From assembly GCA_964020105.1 (NCBI GenBank), contig OZ026535.1, forward strand, positions 310,001 to 374,000: a DNA stretch of 64,000 nt, read 5' to 3'. The translations under genes were made by a program, and so were the position numbers. A model generated the notes under the pieces. It was not told the DNA's origin. It ran no database searches and saw only the letters and a program-made list of their open reading frames with translations. The stretch is from G964020105 sp964020105 (GTDB lineage: Bacteria > Pseudomonadota > Alphaproteobacteria > WRAU01 > Hepatincolaceae). Positions 19,030-29,222 of the stretch are shown piece after piece (positions within the stretch are counted from its first letter, which is position 1; every line of letters starts with the position of its first letter).

Positions 19030-19488
19030 TTATCTAGATTTAGTAGATGCATTGTCCATTATTTCAAATATTTTTTCTATTTCCTTATATTTAAAAGGTA
19101 TTTTACCAGCTAATTTTTGACTGATAGCAGATGCACTTATGCCAAGCATTATAGCAAGAAATTTATGTTGAATGTTTTTTTCCCATAACAGTCTATTTAA
19201 TACTTCTAAATCATATAAAGTACCCTTATTTTTAGATAATACAAAATCAGAAGGTGATACTTTCCCTTTAGTAATTTCAAAAATCCTTTTCTGAATATCA
19301 GGACGAGGGATTCTTTGATTATTACAATATTGATATATAACATTTTTGCCAGATACTCCTATGAGTTTGGCAAATTCTTCATATGTGATTTTATTAGTGC
19401 TAAGATAAGTTTTAAGTATCATTTGTTTATCTATGTTATATTTTTTTAAAATTAATAGAGTTATTATAAAATACTTTCTGTCACTCAT
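19030..19488 (-). CDS. Regulator with two helix-turn-helix domains
   Basis: The 152-residue protein contains one HTH at about 35-60 (TYEEFAKLIGVSGKNVIYQY, with RIPRPDIQKRIFEITKGKVSPSDF after it) and a second at about 105-135 (KFLAIMLGISASAISQKLAG). The first resembles Cro/YdaS-type phage domains and the second resembles XRE. It probably binds DNA as a small repressor. No sensor domain is visible. The start is uncertain: ATG at 19488 has no clear ribosome binding site, and MILKTYLST at residue 22 is possible. It converges on the hexapeptide-repeat gene across a shared terminator. Confidence 0.6.
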   Translation of the reverse strand: MSDRKYFIITLLILKKYNIDKQMILKTYLSTNKITYEEFAKLIGVSGKNVIYQYCNNQRIPRPDIQKRIFEITKGKVSPSDFVLSKNKGTLYDLEVLNRLLWEKNIQHKFLAIMLGISASAISQKLAGKIPFKYKEIEKIFEIMDNASTKSR

Positions 19489-19959
19489 TTTGAGTTACTA
19501 CTACGAATCCAATCAAATAATACAATATTGTTTGCCTTATCTACTTTGATTGCATACTAAACAATATAGCTTAAATATACTTTTTATCATGATATCTCAC
19601 TCTCTTAGCTTAGTTGTGTACAACCAAATATGAAGTATTTATGGATTATTAATTGTTATTATATGTATAATATGTACTATAAGTTGTATGAGAGTCAATA
19701 TATTAATTTATTGAAATAAAAATTTTAGTTAGTTATTGGCTGATTATTAAAGTTTTTCATTATTCTTTTAAGCTATAATTCCATAGCGATTATTTGCTTA
19801 TTATGTATTTGTAATGTTATCATCCATATATCTTTGTCATTATCTTAAAGATTATATAAATTAGTGCTAATTTTTAAAGTAAGTGATTCTTAATTGATAG
19901 ATATATTACTGGTATGATATTCTTAATATTGCTCTTTTATTAGCAATTGAAAAGAAAAA

Positions 19960-19988
19960 TTGACATAGCTATTAAAATTGTAGAGAAT
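19960..19988 (+). promoter_or_regulatory. Promoter for the opp operon
   Basis: TTGACA (19960-19965) is a perfect -35 and GAGAAT (19983-19988), 17 bases on, is an acceptable -10. Start would fall near 19995. The strong AAGGAGG (20032 on) sits just before the oppA ATG at 20047. The rest of the 558-bp spacer (19489-20046) is AT-rich and holds no gene I can support. Confidence 0.6.
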
Positions 19989-20046
19989 ATAAGAATCTGT
20001 AAATTTAGAGGATATATATATAAAAATGGATAAGGAGGAATAAGGT

Positions 20047-21657
20047 ATGGGTAAGCTTTTTAGCAATAAATACTTTAGTATAACAATAATAATAATAGTT
20101 GTAGTAGCTGCTTACTCTACTTATATGAATAAGAAAACAAGCGTATCTAAAGATACTTTAAGAGTAGCCATCCTAGGAGAACCAGGAAGCCTTGATCCGC
20201 ACTACGCTAGTGGAGTATGGGAACATGCTGTAATAGCAGATATCTTTACAGGGTTATTTGAAAAAGATGCTAAGGGTTTTATAAAGCCTTCTTTAGTGGC
20301 CGATTATAAAGTGAGCAGTGATGGTAAGATCTACACTTTTTATTTAAAAGAGGCTCTTTGGTCAGATGGAAAGGCTATTGCTGCTGAAGATTTTGTTTAC
20401 TCTTACAGAAGAATATTAGATCCAGAAACAGCTGCTCCTTATTCTTCTATTCTTTATATTATAAAGGGAGCTGCAGAATATAATGCTGATAAAACAAAAG
20501 TTCATATGTTAGCTGTAAAAGCTCTTGACACACGCACTTTAGAGATACACTTGAATTATCCAGCTTCTTATTTTGTATCTATGTTAACACATTATGCTTT
20601 TTTCCCTGTACCTAAGCATGCTATAGATAAACATGGTAAAGCATGGACTAAAGCAGAAAACATTGTAAGTAATGGTGCATATAAATTAGTAGACTGGAAA
20701 CCACAAAATTATATAAAAGCAACAAAAAATGATCAATTTTGGGACGCTCCTAATACACAAATTCCAAATGTTATCTATTATACCCAGGAAGATAGAAGTG
20801 CTGTATTAAAAAGATTTAGGGCTGGTGAAATAAATATAGCTGATGATTTTTCTTCTGATCAATATGAGTGGTTAAAGCAAAATATGGCTGAAGAAGCTAT
20901 AATATCTCCTTATATGGGAATTTACTATTTCAGTCTAAATATTTTATCTAAGGATAATCCAGCATTAGGTGATCCTAAAGTAAGAAACGCTTTATCCATG
21001 GCTGTGGATAGAGAATTTATTACTGAAAAAATTTCTAAATCTGGCGAAATACCAGCCTATTCATTTGTTCCTACTGGAATTAGCGGTTATAGTGTGGCTG
21101 AGGTTACATGGAAATCTTTAAGTAAGGATGACAGGCTTAAAAAAGCAAAGGAATTGTTGAAAGAAGCTGGATTTGATAAAAATAATCCTTTGAAACTTAA
21201 GATATCATATAATACTTCTGAAAATCATAAGAAGATTGTTGTTGCAATATCTTCAATGTGGAAAGATTTAGGTGTTGAGGTAACAAACATAAATTCAGAG
21301 GTTGCTGTGCATTATAAGGGCTTACAAGATGGTGATTATCAAGTTGGCAGAGCCGGTTGGATTGCCGATTATGAGGATCCGGCCTCTTTCTTATATGTTG
21401 CTGAAACTGGAGTTACTAATAATTATGCAAGATATTCAAATAAAGATTTTGATAGGTTATTTAATGCTGCTAAAAATACTGTAGATACCAAGGAGCGTAA
21501 TGCCCTATATAGACAAGCTGAAGAAATTATGCTTGCTGATATGCCTTATATACCAATATATTATTATGTAAGTAGAAGTTTAGTTGGTAAAGACATAGGA
21601 GGATGGCATCCTAATGTGGCGAATATCCACCAAAGTAGATTCATATATTTTAAGTAG
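20047..21657 (+). CDS. oppA: Peptide ABC transporter substrate-binding protein
   Basis: OppA captures oligopeptides in the periplasm for the OppBCDF importer. The 536-residue protein carries an N-terminal hydrophobic helix (about 9-24) with no lipobox Cys, so it is either membrane-anchored or cleaved by signal peptidase I. The family 5 SBP signature follows: LRVAILGEPGSLDPHYASG, FTGLFEKDAKGFIKPSLVADY, LKEALWSDGKAIAAEDFVYSYRRILDP, and a C-terminal WIADYEDPASFL. Its length is normal. A very strong ribosome binding site (AAGGAGG) suggests high expression. It is the first gene of oppABCDF and is preceded by a sigma70-type promoter. Confidence 0.93.
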   Translation: MGKLFSNKYFSITIIIIVVVAAYSTYMNKKTSVSKDTLRVAILGEPGSLDPHYASGVWEHAVIADIFTGLFEKDAKGFIKPSLVADYKVSSDGKIYTFYLKEALWSDGKAIAAEDFVYSYRRILDPETAAPYSSILYIIKGAAEYNADKTKVHMLAVKALDTRTLEIHLNYPASYFVSMLTHYAFFPVPKHAIDKHGKAWTKAENIVSNGAYKLVDWKPQNYIKATKNDQFWDAPNTQIPNVIYYTQEDRSAVLKRFRAGEINIADDFSSDQYEWLKQNMAEEAIISPYMGIYYFSLNILSKDNPALGDPKVRNALSMAVDREFITEKISKSGEIPAYSFVPTGISGYSVAEVTWKSLSKDDRLKKAKELLKEAGFDKNNPLKLKISYNTSENHKKIVVAISSMWKDLGVEVTNINSEVAVHYKGLQDGDYQVGRAGWIADYEDPASFLYVAETGVTNNYARYSNKDFDRLFNAAKNTVDTKERNALYRQAEEIMLADMPYIPIYYYVSRSLVGKDIGGWHPNVANIHQSRFIYFK

Positions 21658-21848
21658 ATTGAAACTTATAACTTGTTTTAGTTATTTAGGTTTTATGTCG
21701 ACATTATAATTGAGTATAGATTTTCTTAATTGTGTGTCGACATTTATTTTCATATAAATAGTTAGGAAAAGCGACTGTTATTTAAGCTAATTTTGATTAT
21801 AATTATGTGAAATTGTGGTTAATTATATTTTATAGTGGGATTTACAGT

Positions 21849-22766
21849 ATGTTAAGTTATATACTAAGGAGAGTTTTAATATTTATTCCAACATTGTTTA
21901 TTATTATTAGTGTGTCATTTTTTTTGATGAAAGTTGCTCCTGGTGGTCCTTTTGATGGTGAGAGAGCATTAACAGAAGAGGTGAAAAAGAACATACTGAA
22001 AGCTTATAATTTAGATAAGCCTGTTTATATACAATATTTTTTATATCTTAAAAATATTTTGCAGGGGGATTTTGGTCCATCTTTGAAAATAAAAGATTTC
22101 ACAGTTAGTGAATTAATAAGTAGAAGTGCTCCGGTAAGTTTGTTAATAGGATTTATTGCCATGCTTATAGCAGTTATTTTGGGAGTGTTTGTTGGCTCAG
22201 TTGCAGCACTTAATCAAAATAGCAGGACAGATTACTTAATAATGAGCTTTTCTATGATTGGTGTTACAATTCCTAATTATGCGCTTGCACCTATTTTAAC
22301 TCTTATATTTGGAATTTATCTAAAAATATTACCAATTGCTGGGTGGTTTAGTGTTCAGCACGCTATATTACCGATTATAGCGCTAGCCCTTCCATATATT
22401 GCATATATTGCCAGATTAACTAGGGGTAGTATGTTAGATGTTTTAAATACCAATTACATAAAAACTGCTTATGCTAAGGGTTTATCCAAAAAGGTAGTTA
22501 TATTAAGGCATGCTTTAAAGCCGTCAATTTTACCAGTAATATCCTTTTTAGGACCAGCAACTGCTGGCATATTAACGGGATCTGTTGTTATTGAAAGCAT
22601 ATTTGACTTGCCAGGACTGGGGAGATATTTTGTACAAGGAGCTTTAAACAGGGATTATACTTTGGTTATGGGATTAGTTATATTTTATTCTTTTGTGATT
22701 ATGTTAATGAATTTGTTGGTGGATATTGTTTATGTATTTCTTGATCCTAAGATAGAGTATAAATAG
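21849..22766 (+). CDS. oppB: Oligopeptide permease inner-membrane subunit OppB
   Basis: The 305-residue protein begins MLSYILRRVLIFIPTLFIII, the usual OppB start, and carries six predicted membrane segments with the EAA loop (NYIKTAYAKGLSKKVVILRHALKPSILPV) that docks onto the ATPase subunits. It forms the pore with OppC. I chose ATG at 21849, preceded by GTGGGAT, over an upstream in-frame GTG at 21807 that adds 14 residues. It follows oppA after about 190 bases and runs 10 bases from oppC. Confidence 0.93.
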   Translation: MLSYILRRVLIFIPTLFIIISVSFFLMKVAPGGPFDGERALTEEVKKNILKAYNLDKPVYIQYFLYLKNILQGDFGPSLKIKDFTVSELISRSAPVSLLIGFIAMLIAVILGVFVGSVAALNQNSRTDYLIMSFSMIGVTIPNYALAPILTLIFGIYLKILPIAGWFSVQHAILPIIALALPYIAYIARLTRGSMLDVLNTNYIKTAYAKGLSKKVVILRHALKPSILPVISFLGPATAGILTGSVVIESIFDLPGLGRYFVQGALNRDYTLVMGLVIFYSFVIMLMNLLVDIVYVFLDPKIEYK

Positions 22767-22776
22767 GGAGTTATTG

Positions 22777-23664
22777 ATGTTGAAAAAAATATTTAATGAT
22801 ATAAATATGTGGAATAGTAACAGTGTTTGGCGTAATGCTTTTGTAAAATTCAGAAAGCATAAATTAGCCGTAGCCTCTTTAATAGTACTGCTATCTATTA
22901 TTATTCTTTCTATTATAGTTCCTATCATATCATTTTATCCCTATGATTATATAGATTGGTCAGTTTCTTTTCCATCTGCACCATCTTTTTCTGATAAGCA
23001 TTTGATGGGAACTGATAGTAATGGTAGAGATCTTTTAACAAGAATTTTTATGGGTGTGAGGATTTCTGTTTTTATAGGATTTTTAGCAGCAAGCGTAAGT
23101 TTTTTAATTGGCACTCTGTGGGGAGCAATAGCGGGCTATATTGGTGGTAGAGTTGATATGATTATGATGCGGATTGTTGATATTTTGTATGCTGTACCAT
23201 TTATGTTTTTAGTAATTATTTTTATGGTGGTTTTTGGGAGAAATATTTCTTTAATATTTATTTCAATTGGTGCTATTAGCTGGCTTACCATGTCCAGAGT
23301 TGTTAGAGGGCAAAGTATTTCTATAAAAAATAAAGAATTCATTCATGCTACTAAATCTTATTCATTATCCACGCGTTCTATTATACTTAAGCATGTTATT
23401 CCTAATTTAGTAGGAACGATAATTGTTTATACTACTTTAACAATACCTAATATTATTTTAGTAGAAAGTTTCATATCATTTTTAGGCTTAGGAGTGCAAG
23501 AGCCAATGACTAGTTTGGGTATTTTGATTTCTGATGGTGCTAGAAATTTAGAAGAATATCCTTGGTTATTTTTCTTTCCTTTTATATTTTTATCCATTAT
23601 ATTGTTCTGTTTTAATTTTATTGGAGATGGCCTTCGTGATGCTTTTGATCAGAAGAATAAATAA
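22777..23664 (+). CDS. oppC: Oligopeptide permease inner-membrane subunit OppC
   Basis: The 295-residue protein has the OppC N-terminal cytoplasmic tail (WRNAFVKFRKHKLAVASLIV), the conserved HLMGTDSNGRDLLTRIFMGVRISVFIG, and the EAA loop (KEFIHATKSYSLSTRSIILKHVIPN). Six membrane segments are plausible. It pairs with OppB. GGGAG lies six bases before ATG at 22777, and an in-frame TTG just before it is less likely. Tight spacing on both sides fits co-transcription. Confidence 0.93.
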   Translation: MLKKIFNDINMWNSNSVWRNAFVKFRKHKLAVASLIVLLSIIILSIIVPIISFYPYDYIDWSVSFPSAPSFSDKHLMGTDSNGRDLLTRIFMGVRISVFIGFLAASVSFLIGTLWGAIAGYIGGRVDMIMMRIVDILYAVPFMFLVIIFMVVFGRNISLIFISIGAISWLTMSRVVRGQSISIKNKEFIHATKSYSLSTRSIILKHVIPNLVGTIIVYTTLTIPNIILVESFISFLGLGVQEPMTSLGILISDGARNLEEYPWLFFFPFIFLSIILFCFNFIGDGLRDAFDQKNK

Positions 23665-23683
23665 TTAATTTAAGGAACTTATT

Positions 23684-24664
23684 ATGCAATCTATTTTAGA
23701 CATAAAAAATTTAAAAATATCTTTTGATACCATATATGGAACCAAAGTAAATGCTATCAATGGTATTGATCTTAAAATGTTTCCTAGGGAAACCCTAGCA
23801 ATTGTTGGAGAATCAGGTAGTGGTAAAACTCAACTAGTGCTCGCTATTATGCGGCTACTTGCAAGTAATGCGAATATATCTGGAGAAATCATATATAATA
23901 ATAAAAATCTCGTTGCATTATCTGATGCTGACATAAATCAGATCAGAGGCAATGATATCAGTATGATTTTCCAGGATCCTATGACTTCTCTTAATCCATA
24001 TTTAAAGATATCTATTCAGATGAGTGAAATTCTTATCGAAAAAAAAGGAGTGCCTCCTAAGGAAGCTTTAGAACAATCCATTAATATGCTTAATCTACTT
24101 AGTATTCCTGAAGCCAGTAAGCGTATACATCAGTATCCACATCAATTTTCTGGGGGAATGCGGCAGAGAATAATGATTGCTATGGCTTTGTTAAGTAATC
24201 CTAAAATACTAATAGCTGATGAGCCTACAACTGCACTAGACGTTACGATACAAGCACAAATATTAGATATTTTAGAAAAAATTAAAACTAATATGGGGGT
24301 CTCTATTATTTTTATTACACATGATTTATCTGTTGTTAGTGATATCGCTGATAAAATAGCCGTGTTCTATGGGGGTAAAGTGGTTGAGTATGGTAGTAGA
24401 GATGATATTTTTAACAATCCTATGCATCCTTATACCAAGGCCTTATTAAAATCTATGCCTTCTGTTAATAGCAATAGAGGTGATAGATTATTTTCCATTG
24501 ATGGCTATCCTAGTGTAACTTATGAAGAGCCAAAGCTATGTGTATTTAAAGATCGCTGTAATTCATTAATTGATCTTTGTAAAATCCAGATGCCAGTTGA
24601 TAAATTCAGAGATAAAGAGCATTGTTATAAATGTTTATTAGATGTTGATATGTTAAAAGGTTAA
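23684..24664 (+). CDS. oppD: Oligopeptide ABC transporter ATPase OppD
   Basis: The 326-residue ATPase shows Walker A GESGSGKTQ (about 46-54), Q-loop in MIFQDPMTSLNPY, ABC signature FSGGMRQR, Walker B ILIADEPTTALD, and the H-loop THD. The C-terminal oligopeptide/dipeptide extension contains a cluster of cysteines (LCVFKDRCNSLIDLC, HCYKCLL), consistent with the Fe-S/Cys-rich tail known in this family. It powers import through OppBC with OppF. Confidence 0.95.
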   Translation: MQSILDIKNLKISFDTIYGTKVNAINGIDLKMFPRETLAIVGESGSGKTQLVLAIMRLLASNANISGEIIYNNKNLVALSDADINQIRGNDISMIFQDPMTSLNPYLKISIQMSEILIEKKGVPPKEALEQSINMLNLLSIPEASKRIHQYPHQFSGGMRQRIMIAMALLSNPKILIADEPTTALDVTIQAQILDILEKIKTNMGVSIIFITHDLSVVSDIADKIAVFYGGKVVEYGSRDDIFNNPMHPYTKALLKSMPSVNSNRGDRLFSIDGYPSVTYEEPKLCVFKDRCNSLIDLCKIQMPVDKFRDKEHCYKCLLDVDMLKG

Positions 24665-24686
24665 ATTAATTTATAATAAGGTAAAT

Positions 24687-25676
24687 ATGATGAGCAAGCA
24701 ATTACTTGAAGTGAAAAATCTCTCAGTGTCCTATAATGTATCCATAAAAAAAACTGGGAGCTTTTTTGCAAAAAAACTTCCATTGCACGCTGTAAACAAT
24801 GTTTCTTTTAATGTTAAGGTGGGAGAAATTTTAGGAATAGTTGGGGAATCTGGATGTGGTAAATCTACTTTAGGGAAAGCTATCCTAAGATTACTTGATA
24901 GTAATTCCTACTACTCTGGTCAGGTTCTTTTTGAGGGTAAAGATATATTACAGCTTAATGACAAGGAATTAAAGCAGACTAGGAAAATGATGCAAATGAT
25001 TTTTCAAGATCCCTTAGCAAGCCTTAATCCAAAGATGCTTATAAAAGATATTATTGCTGAGCCTTTAAAAGTTTTTTATCCTGAGCTTTCTTATAATGAT
25101 ATTTTTAAAAAGGTTTATAATATTATGGATAAGGTTGGATTGGCAAAAACTACAGCCGATAGGTATCCACATGAGTTCTCCGGAGGTCAATGTCAGAGGA
25201 TAGGCATTGCAAGAGCTATTATTCTAAATCCTAAATTATTAGTTTGTGATGAAGCAGTCTCTGCTTTAGATGTTTCTATCAAAGCCCAAATTATTAATTT
25301 ATTAAAGGATTTACAAAAAGAGTTCAATATCGCTGTATTATTCATAAGTCATGATTTATCTGTTGTAAAATATATTTCTGATAATATTGCTGTTTTCTAT
25401 CTTGGTAATTTAGTTGAGTATACAGACTCAGATACTCTATACAATAATCCCAAACATCCTTATACAAGGGCTCTTATTTCCTCTATTCCCAATACTAGCA
25501 AGGAAGACAGAATAATATTACAAGGTGATATACCTTCTCCCTTAGAATTACACACTTCTTGTTCTTTTGCTCCAAGATGTTATTCTGCTCAGGATATATG
25601 TAAAAAATCTGTGCCTCAGCTAACTCTTGATGGGAAATCAAATATATCTTGTTTTTTTCCTCATCATAAAAATTAG
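24687..25676 (+). CDS. oppF: Oligopeptide ABC transporter ATPase OppF
   Basis: The 329-residue ATPase shows Walker A GESGCGKSTLG, Q-loop MIFQDPLASLNPK, signature FSGGQCQR, Walker B LLVCDEAVSALD and SHD. The C-terminal extension (CSFAPRCYSAQDICKKSVP, ISCFFPHH) has the family Cys pattern. It begins 22 bases after oppD. The ATG at 24687 is followed by a second in-frame ATG that is equally possible. The operon appears complete: OppA to OppF in canonical order. Confidence 0.95.
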   Translation: MMSKQLLEVKNLSVSYNVSIKKTGSFFAKKLPLHAVNNVSFNVKVGEILGIVGESGCGKSTLGKAILRLLDSNSYYSGQVLFEGKDILQLNDKELKQTRKMMQMIFQDPLASLNPKMLIKDIIAEPLKVFYPELSYNDIFKKVYNIMDKVGLAKTTADRYPHEFSGGQCQRIGIARAIILNPKLLVCDEAVSALDVSIKAQIINLLKDLQKEFNIAVLFISHDLSVVKYISDNIAVFYLGNLVEYTDSDTLYNNPKHPYTRALISSIPNTSKEDRIILQGDIPSPLELHTSCSFAPRCYSAQDICKKSVPQLTLDGKSNISCFFPHHKN

Positions 25677-25889
25677 TATAATTAGCTAGGTAATTATCAA
25701 AGCAATTTAAAGATAAAATCTTCTCTGCTTGATTGCACTTTTACTAACGTCTTATAAGGCTATAGTGCTTGCGAAACGTTGCAATTTTTAGAGTGGCAAA
25801 CTTCAAATTATAATATAAACTATTTAAATAGTAATAAAATACATTTAAGCTATTTCAATACGACTAATTATAATCATAGGGGGGAGTAA

Positions 25890-27398
25890 ATGTTAAAATT
25901 AAAAACATTTTTGCTTAGTATTATTTTTCTGATTTGCTTTGTGGTAAATATTTTTGCCACAGAAATAGTTGTTTTTCATACTAATGATGTTCATGGTAGA
26001 ATAGAGCAAAATAAAGAATTAATAGGATATGCCACTATGGCAACTATTATTAATAACACTCGAAAAGAGAATGCATATGTTTTATTTTTAGATGCAGGGG
26101 ACACACTACATGGTACAGTATTTGCTAATCTTAATCGCGGTGAGGCAATTGTAGAGATCCTTAATACAATGAAATTAGATGCTATGACTTTGGGTAATCA
26201 TGATTTTAATTATGGAATAGAACAATTGTATAAACTTAATAAAATGGCAAATTTTCTTATGTTGTCTGCAAACGTTACTGATGATAGTGGTAAAAATATT
26301 TTTCAACAATATACAATCAAAAAATTTGGAGATATAACGGTTGGAATATTTGGTATAAGTACTCCTGAAACGCTTTATAAAACTAATCCTAATAATATAA
26401 GGGGGTTAACATTTTTAGATGTAAAAAAAGTTGCACAAGAACAAGTAAATTATTTAAAGCAACAAGGAGTTGATTTTATCATTGCGTTATCTCATTTAGG
26501 ACTTGATGATGCAAGTAAACCCGTTGATAGATCTACACATTTAGCTACAGTTGAGGGAATAGATTTGATTATTGATGGCCATAGTCATACTATTTTACCA
26601 AGGGGAGAAAAGCATAGTAATTCTATGATAGTGCAAACAGGATCCTATGGAGAAAACTTAGGTAAAGTCGTAATTACTATAGATAATAAAAAAACTATTA
26701 AAAGCAATATATCTCCTGCTTTAATTGCAAAAGCTGATACTTTAAATATTATTTCTGATAAAGCTATTATGAAAATCATTAATAAATATAATCAAAAAAA
26801 TCAGAAAATATTGGATACTATAATCAGCAACACAGAAATTTTACTAGATGGTACAAGAGATAATGTGAGAAGCGGGGAAACTAATTTAGGAATGCTCATA
26901 GCCGATGCTTTAAGAAGTGAAAGTAAAAGCGATATTGCCTTTATAAATGGTGGAGGAATTCGAGATTCAATAAAAATAGGGGATATATCTTATAAAAATA
27001 TACTAGCTGTTCTTCCTTTTAACAATATATTGGTCAAGGTAGAGGTAAGTGGCAGTGTAATTAAAGAGGCTTTAGAAAAAAGTGTAGAATATCTTCCAAA
27101 TGCAAGTGGCTCTTTTTTACATATTTCAGGCATTAGTTTTCATCTGGATATTACTAAAAAAGTAGGGGAAAGGGTTAGCAACATAAAAATAGGAAATAAA
27201 AATATTAATTATAATTCTATGTATACAGTAGCATTGCCAGATTTTATTTCTGTTGGTGGAGATGGTTATACAATGTTTAAGGGTGCAACAGTCCTCTCTC
27301 AAGGAACAACAATTGATGAGGTGCTTATGAAATATTTAACAACATACCAGATTTCTCCCAATGATTTTACTAGAAAAATTCAGATAAAATCTAATTGA
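25890..27398 (+). CDS. Secreted 5'-nucleotidase/UshA-family metallophosphoesterase
   Basis: The 502-residue protein has a signal peptide (about 1-23, ending FATEI), then the metallophosphoesterase motifs VFHTNDVHGR, DAGDTLHGT, GNHDFNYG, SHLGLDD and DGHSHT, which bind two metal ions. The C-terminal 5'-nucleotidase domain follows with NGGGIRDSIKIGDISYKNIL and FISVGGDGYTMFK. It would hydrolyse extracellular or periplasmic nucleotides to nucleosides. GGGG precedes the ATG. It is about 210 bases after oppF, so it may be transcribed with or separately from opp. Its narrower substrate cannot be read here. It ends with TGA. Confidence 0.9.
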   Translation: MLKLKTFLLSIIFLICFVVNIFATEIVVFHTNDVHGRIEQNKELIGYATMATIINNTRKENAYVLFLDAGDTLHGTVFANLNRGEAIVEILNTMKLDAMTLGNHDFNYGIEQLYKLNKMANFLMLSANVTDDSGKNIFQQYTIKKFGDITVGIFGISTPETLYKTNPNNIRGLTFLDVKKVAQEQVNYLKQQGVDFIIALSHLGLDDASKPVDRSTHLATVEGIDLIIDGHSHTILPRGEKHSNSMIVQTGSYGENLGKVVITIDNKKTIKSNISPALIAKADTLNIISDKAIMKIINKYNQKNQKILDTIISNTEILLDGTRDNVRSGETNLGMLIADALRSESKSDIAFINGGGIRDSIKIGDISYKNILAVLPFNNILVKVEVSGSVIKEALEKSVEYLPNASGSFLHISGISFHLDITKKVGERVSNIKIGNKNINYNSMYTVALPDFISVGGDGYTMFKGATVLSQGTTIDEVLMKYLTTYQISPNDFTRKIQIKSN

Positions 27399-27575
27399 TT
27401 GTAGAATGGGAGTGTTGTTTTAACAGTGGCAGAGCCTGATTTGTAATCTTAAGGCTACTACCGAAGCATTCACATCATTCTAGATACCTTCTTTGCAAGT
27501 GTTGCTTGGGTGTAAAAATTTTGCTAAAATTAAACCTGCTTTTTAGCTTTTTTCACTATTCTACTCTCGTTTAAA

Positions 27576-29216
27576 TTAGTGACTGATTCTAAATACACTG
27601 TATAATAGCAATAAAAGAACTAATGACAGACTGACAATAACTCCAGGAGTAAGTTGATTGTGATTTATTTTTTCTGAAGATTTATCATATACAAACATAA
27701 TACTACCAACTAGTTTAGATTGTAGTTTATCAGAGCTTATTATCCTCAAAACTTTTATTGTGTACATAACTAATTTATCTTTACCTTGTTCTATAAGTTT
27801 AAGTAAATTCTTTTCTTTCCCATTGCTAAAATAATTTATCAGAATGAATAACATTATACCAAGACTTAAAAGTTCAAATGCATTGATAATAGAAGTTATA
27901 TTGAAATATAAATAAGAATGGGCAAGAAAAAATCCTTGCAATATAACTATAGATAGCAAAAATGGGATGTTTAAAACTTTTTTCTCTAATTTCATTTTAT
28001 CAGAAGTATTTTTAAAATTAATAATATAAAAAGGTAATCTTATGCCAATATTTAATGCAACTCCAGCTAATAAAAATAACATGATCATATCTAACCACTG
28101 TTTATTTACTGAGGAAACACTTTCTGTTATATACGACTTAACTATATAGCCAGACGTTATAGGTAAACATAGTGATTGCAAAGAGATTATCAAAAATACA
28201 ACACCTAGTATACTTTTTAAATTAATAATGTTCTTTAGATGATATATATTATCTGTCTGAAATTCCTTAATTAATATTGCAGCAAACATGAATAATCCCA
28301 TTTTATAAAGGGCAGATACTGCAATATAGCTAAAGAAAAAACCATCAAAATATTTAATAGATGCCACACCTATTAGGATTATACCAATCTGATGAATAAC
28401 TGATAGTGCCAACATCCTTCTTATTGATGTTTGTATAATTGAAAAAAACAGACCATAACTTGCTGTAAATATGCCAATATATATTAATAAATCTGTACCA
28501 TAAAATAGCTTTATTAACATAAATAAAGCAGAGTTTGTAGTGAAAATGCATAAAAATACAGAAGCTATAGGAGAGCATTTAGAATAGCCATCACTGAGCC
28601 ATGATGAAAATGGTGGCACAGCTAAGTTAACTAATATTCCACATAAAATAAGATAATTACCTATATTATTTAATGCTAATGAGCCATCAGGAGGGATAAT
28701 ATCCGAGTTGAAACTAAACAGATAATTGCTTGCACCAAGTAGTATTAATGTCCCGCCAAATATGTGAATTACAAGATATTTAAATGCAATATACACTTTA
28801 TTATTTTCATGAGACTGTAGTATAATTAATGTGGAGACAACAGCCATTGCCTCCCAAAACGTTATCATTATTGAAAACTTATCAGCAAAAATTATCCCCA
28901 TTGCACAGCAAAAGTAAAGTATAATATACCCTAGTTCCTTGTAGTTAACTTTTTTTTGGGCAAGCGTGAAAATCATTCCCAGCACAAAACATAAAATGAA
29001 AAGAAAAGTAGTGGAATAAAGAGGGTAAACAAAACTCATAATGAAAGAAATATCATCATAGCCTCTTGTAAAAGAAAATACCAACATAAATTGTATAGAT
29101 ACAAAAATAGAGGATAATGCAATAACAAAAAGAACTCTATTGTTTTTTAGTAATAGCAATAACAACGCTATTAAACAAAAAGGTATTATTAAATATGTTA
29201 AAAGCATTATGTCCAT
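27576..29216 (-). CDS. NuoL/M/N-like antiporter subunit, last gene of mnh operon
   Basis: The 546-residue protein has about 14 hydrophobic segments and the proton-antiporter core pattern TFWEAMAV, KYLVIHIFGG, PPFSSWLSDGYSKCSPIASVFL and RRMLALSVIHQIGIIL. It is related to MrpD/NuoN and lies six bases from the previous gene. A further MnhD-like subunit beyond the usual pair may replace the missing long MnhA. It should translocate H+ or Na+ as part of the membrane complex. Its N- and C-terminal helices are longer than those of the MnhD subunit upstream. Confidence 0.8.
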   Translation of the reverse strand: MDIMLLTYLIIPFCLIALLLLLLKNNRVLFVIALSSIFVSIQFMLVFSFTRGYDDISFIMSFVYPLYSTTFLFILCFVLGMIFTLAQKKVNYKELGYIILYFCCAMGIIFADKFSIMITFWEAMAVVSTLIILQSHENNKVYIAFKYLVIHIFGGTLILLGASNYLFSFNSDIIPPDGSLALNNIGNYLILCGILVNLAVPPFSSWLSDGYSKCSPIASVFLCIFTTNSALFMLIKLFYGTDLLIYIGIFTASYGLFFSIIQTSIRRMLALSVIHQIGIILIGVASIKYFDGFFFSYIAVSALYKMGLFMFAAILIKEFQTDNIYHLKNIINLKSILGVVFLIISLQSLCLPITSGYIVKSYITESVSSVNKQWLDMIMLFLLAGVALNIGIRLPFYIINFKNTSDKMKLEKKVLNIPFLLSIVILQGFFLAHSYLYFNITSIINAFELLSLGIMLFILINYFSNGKEKNLLKLIEQGKDKLVMYTIKVLRIISSDKLQSKLVGSIMFVYDKSSEKINHNQLTPGVIVSLSLVLLLLLYSVFRISH

Positions 29217-29222
29217 TTTAAA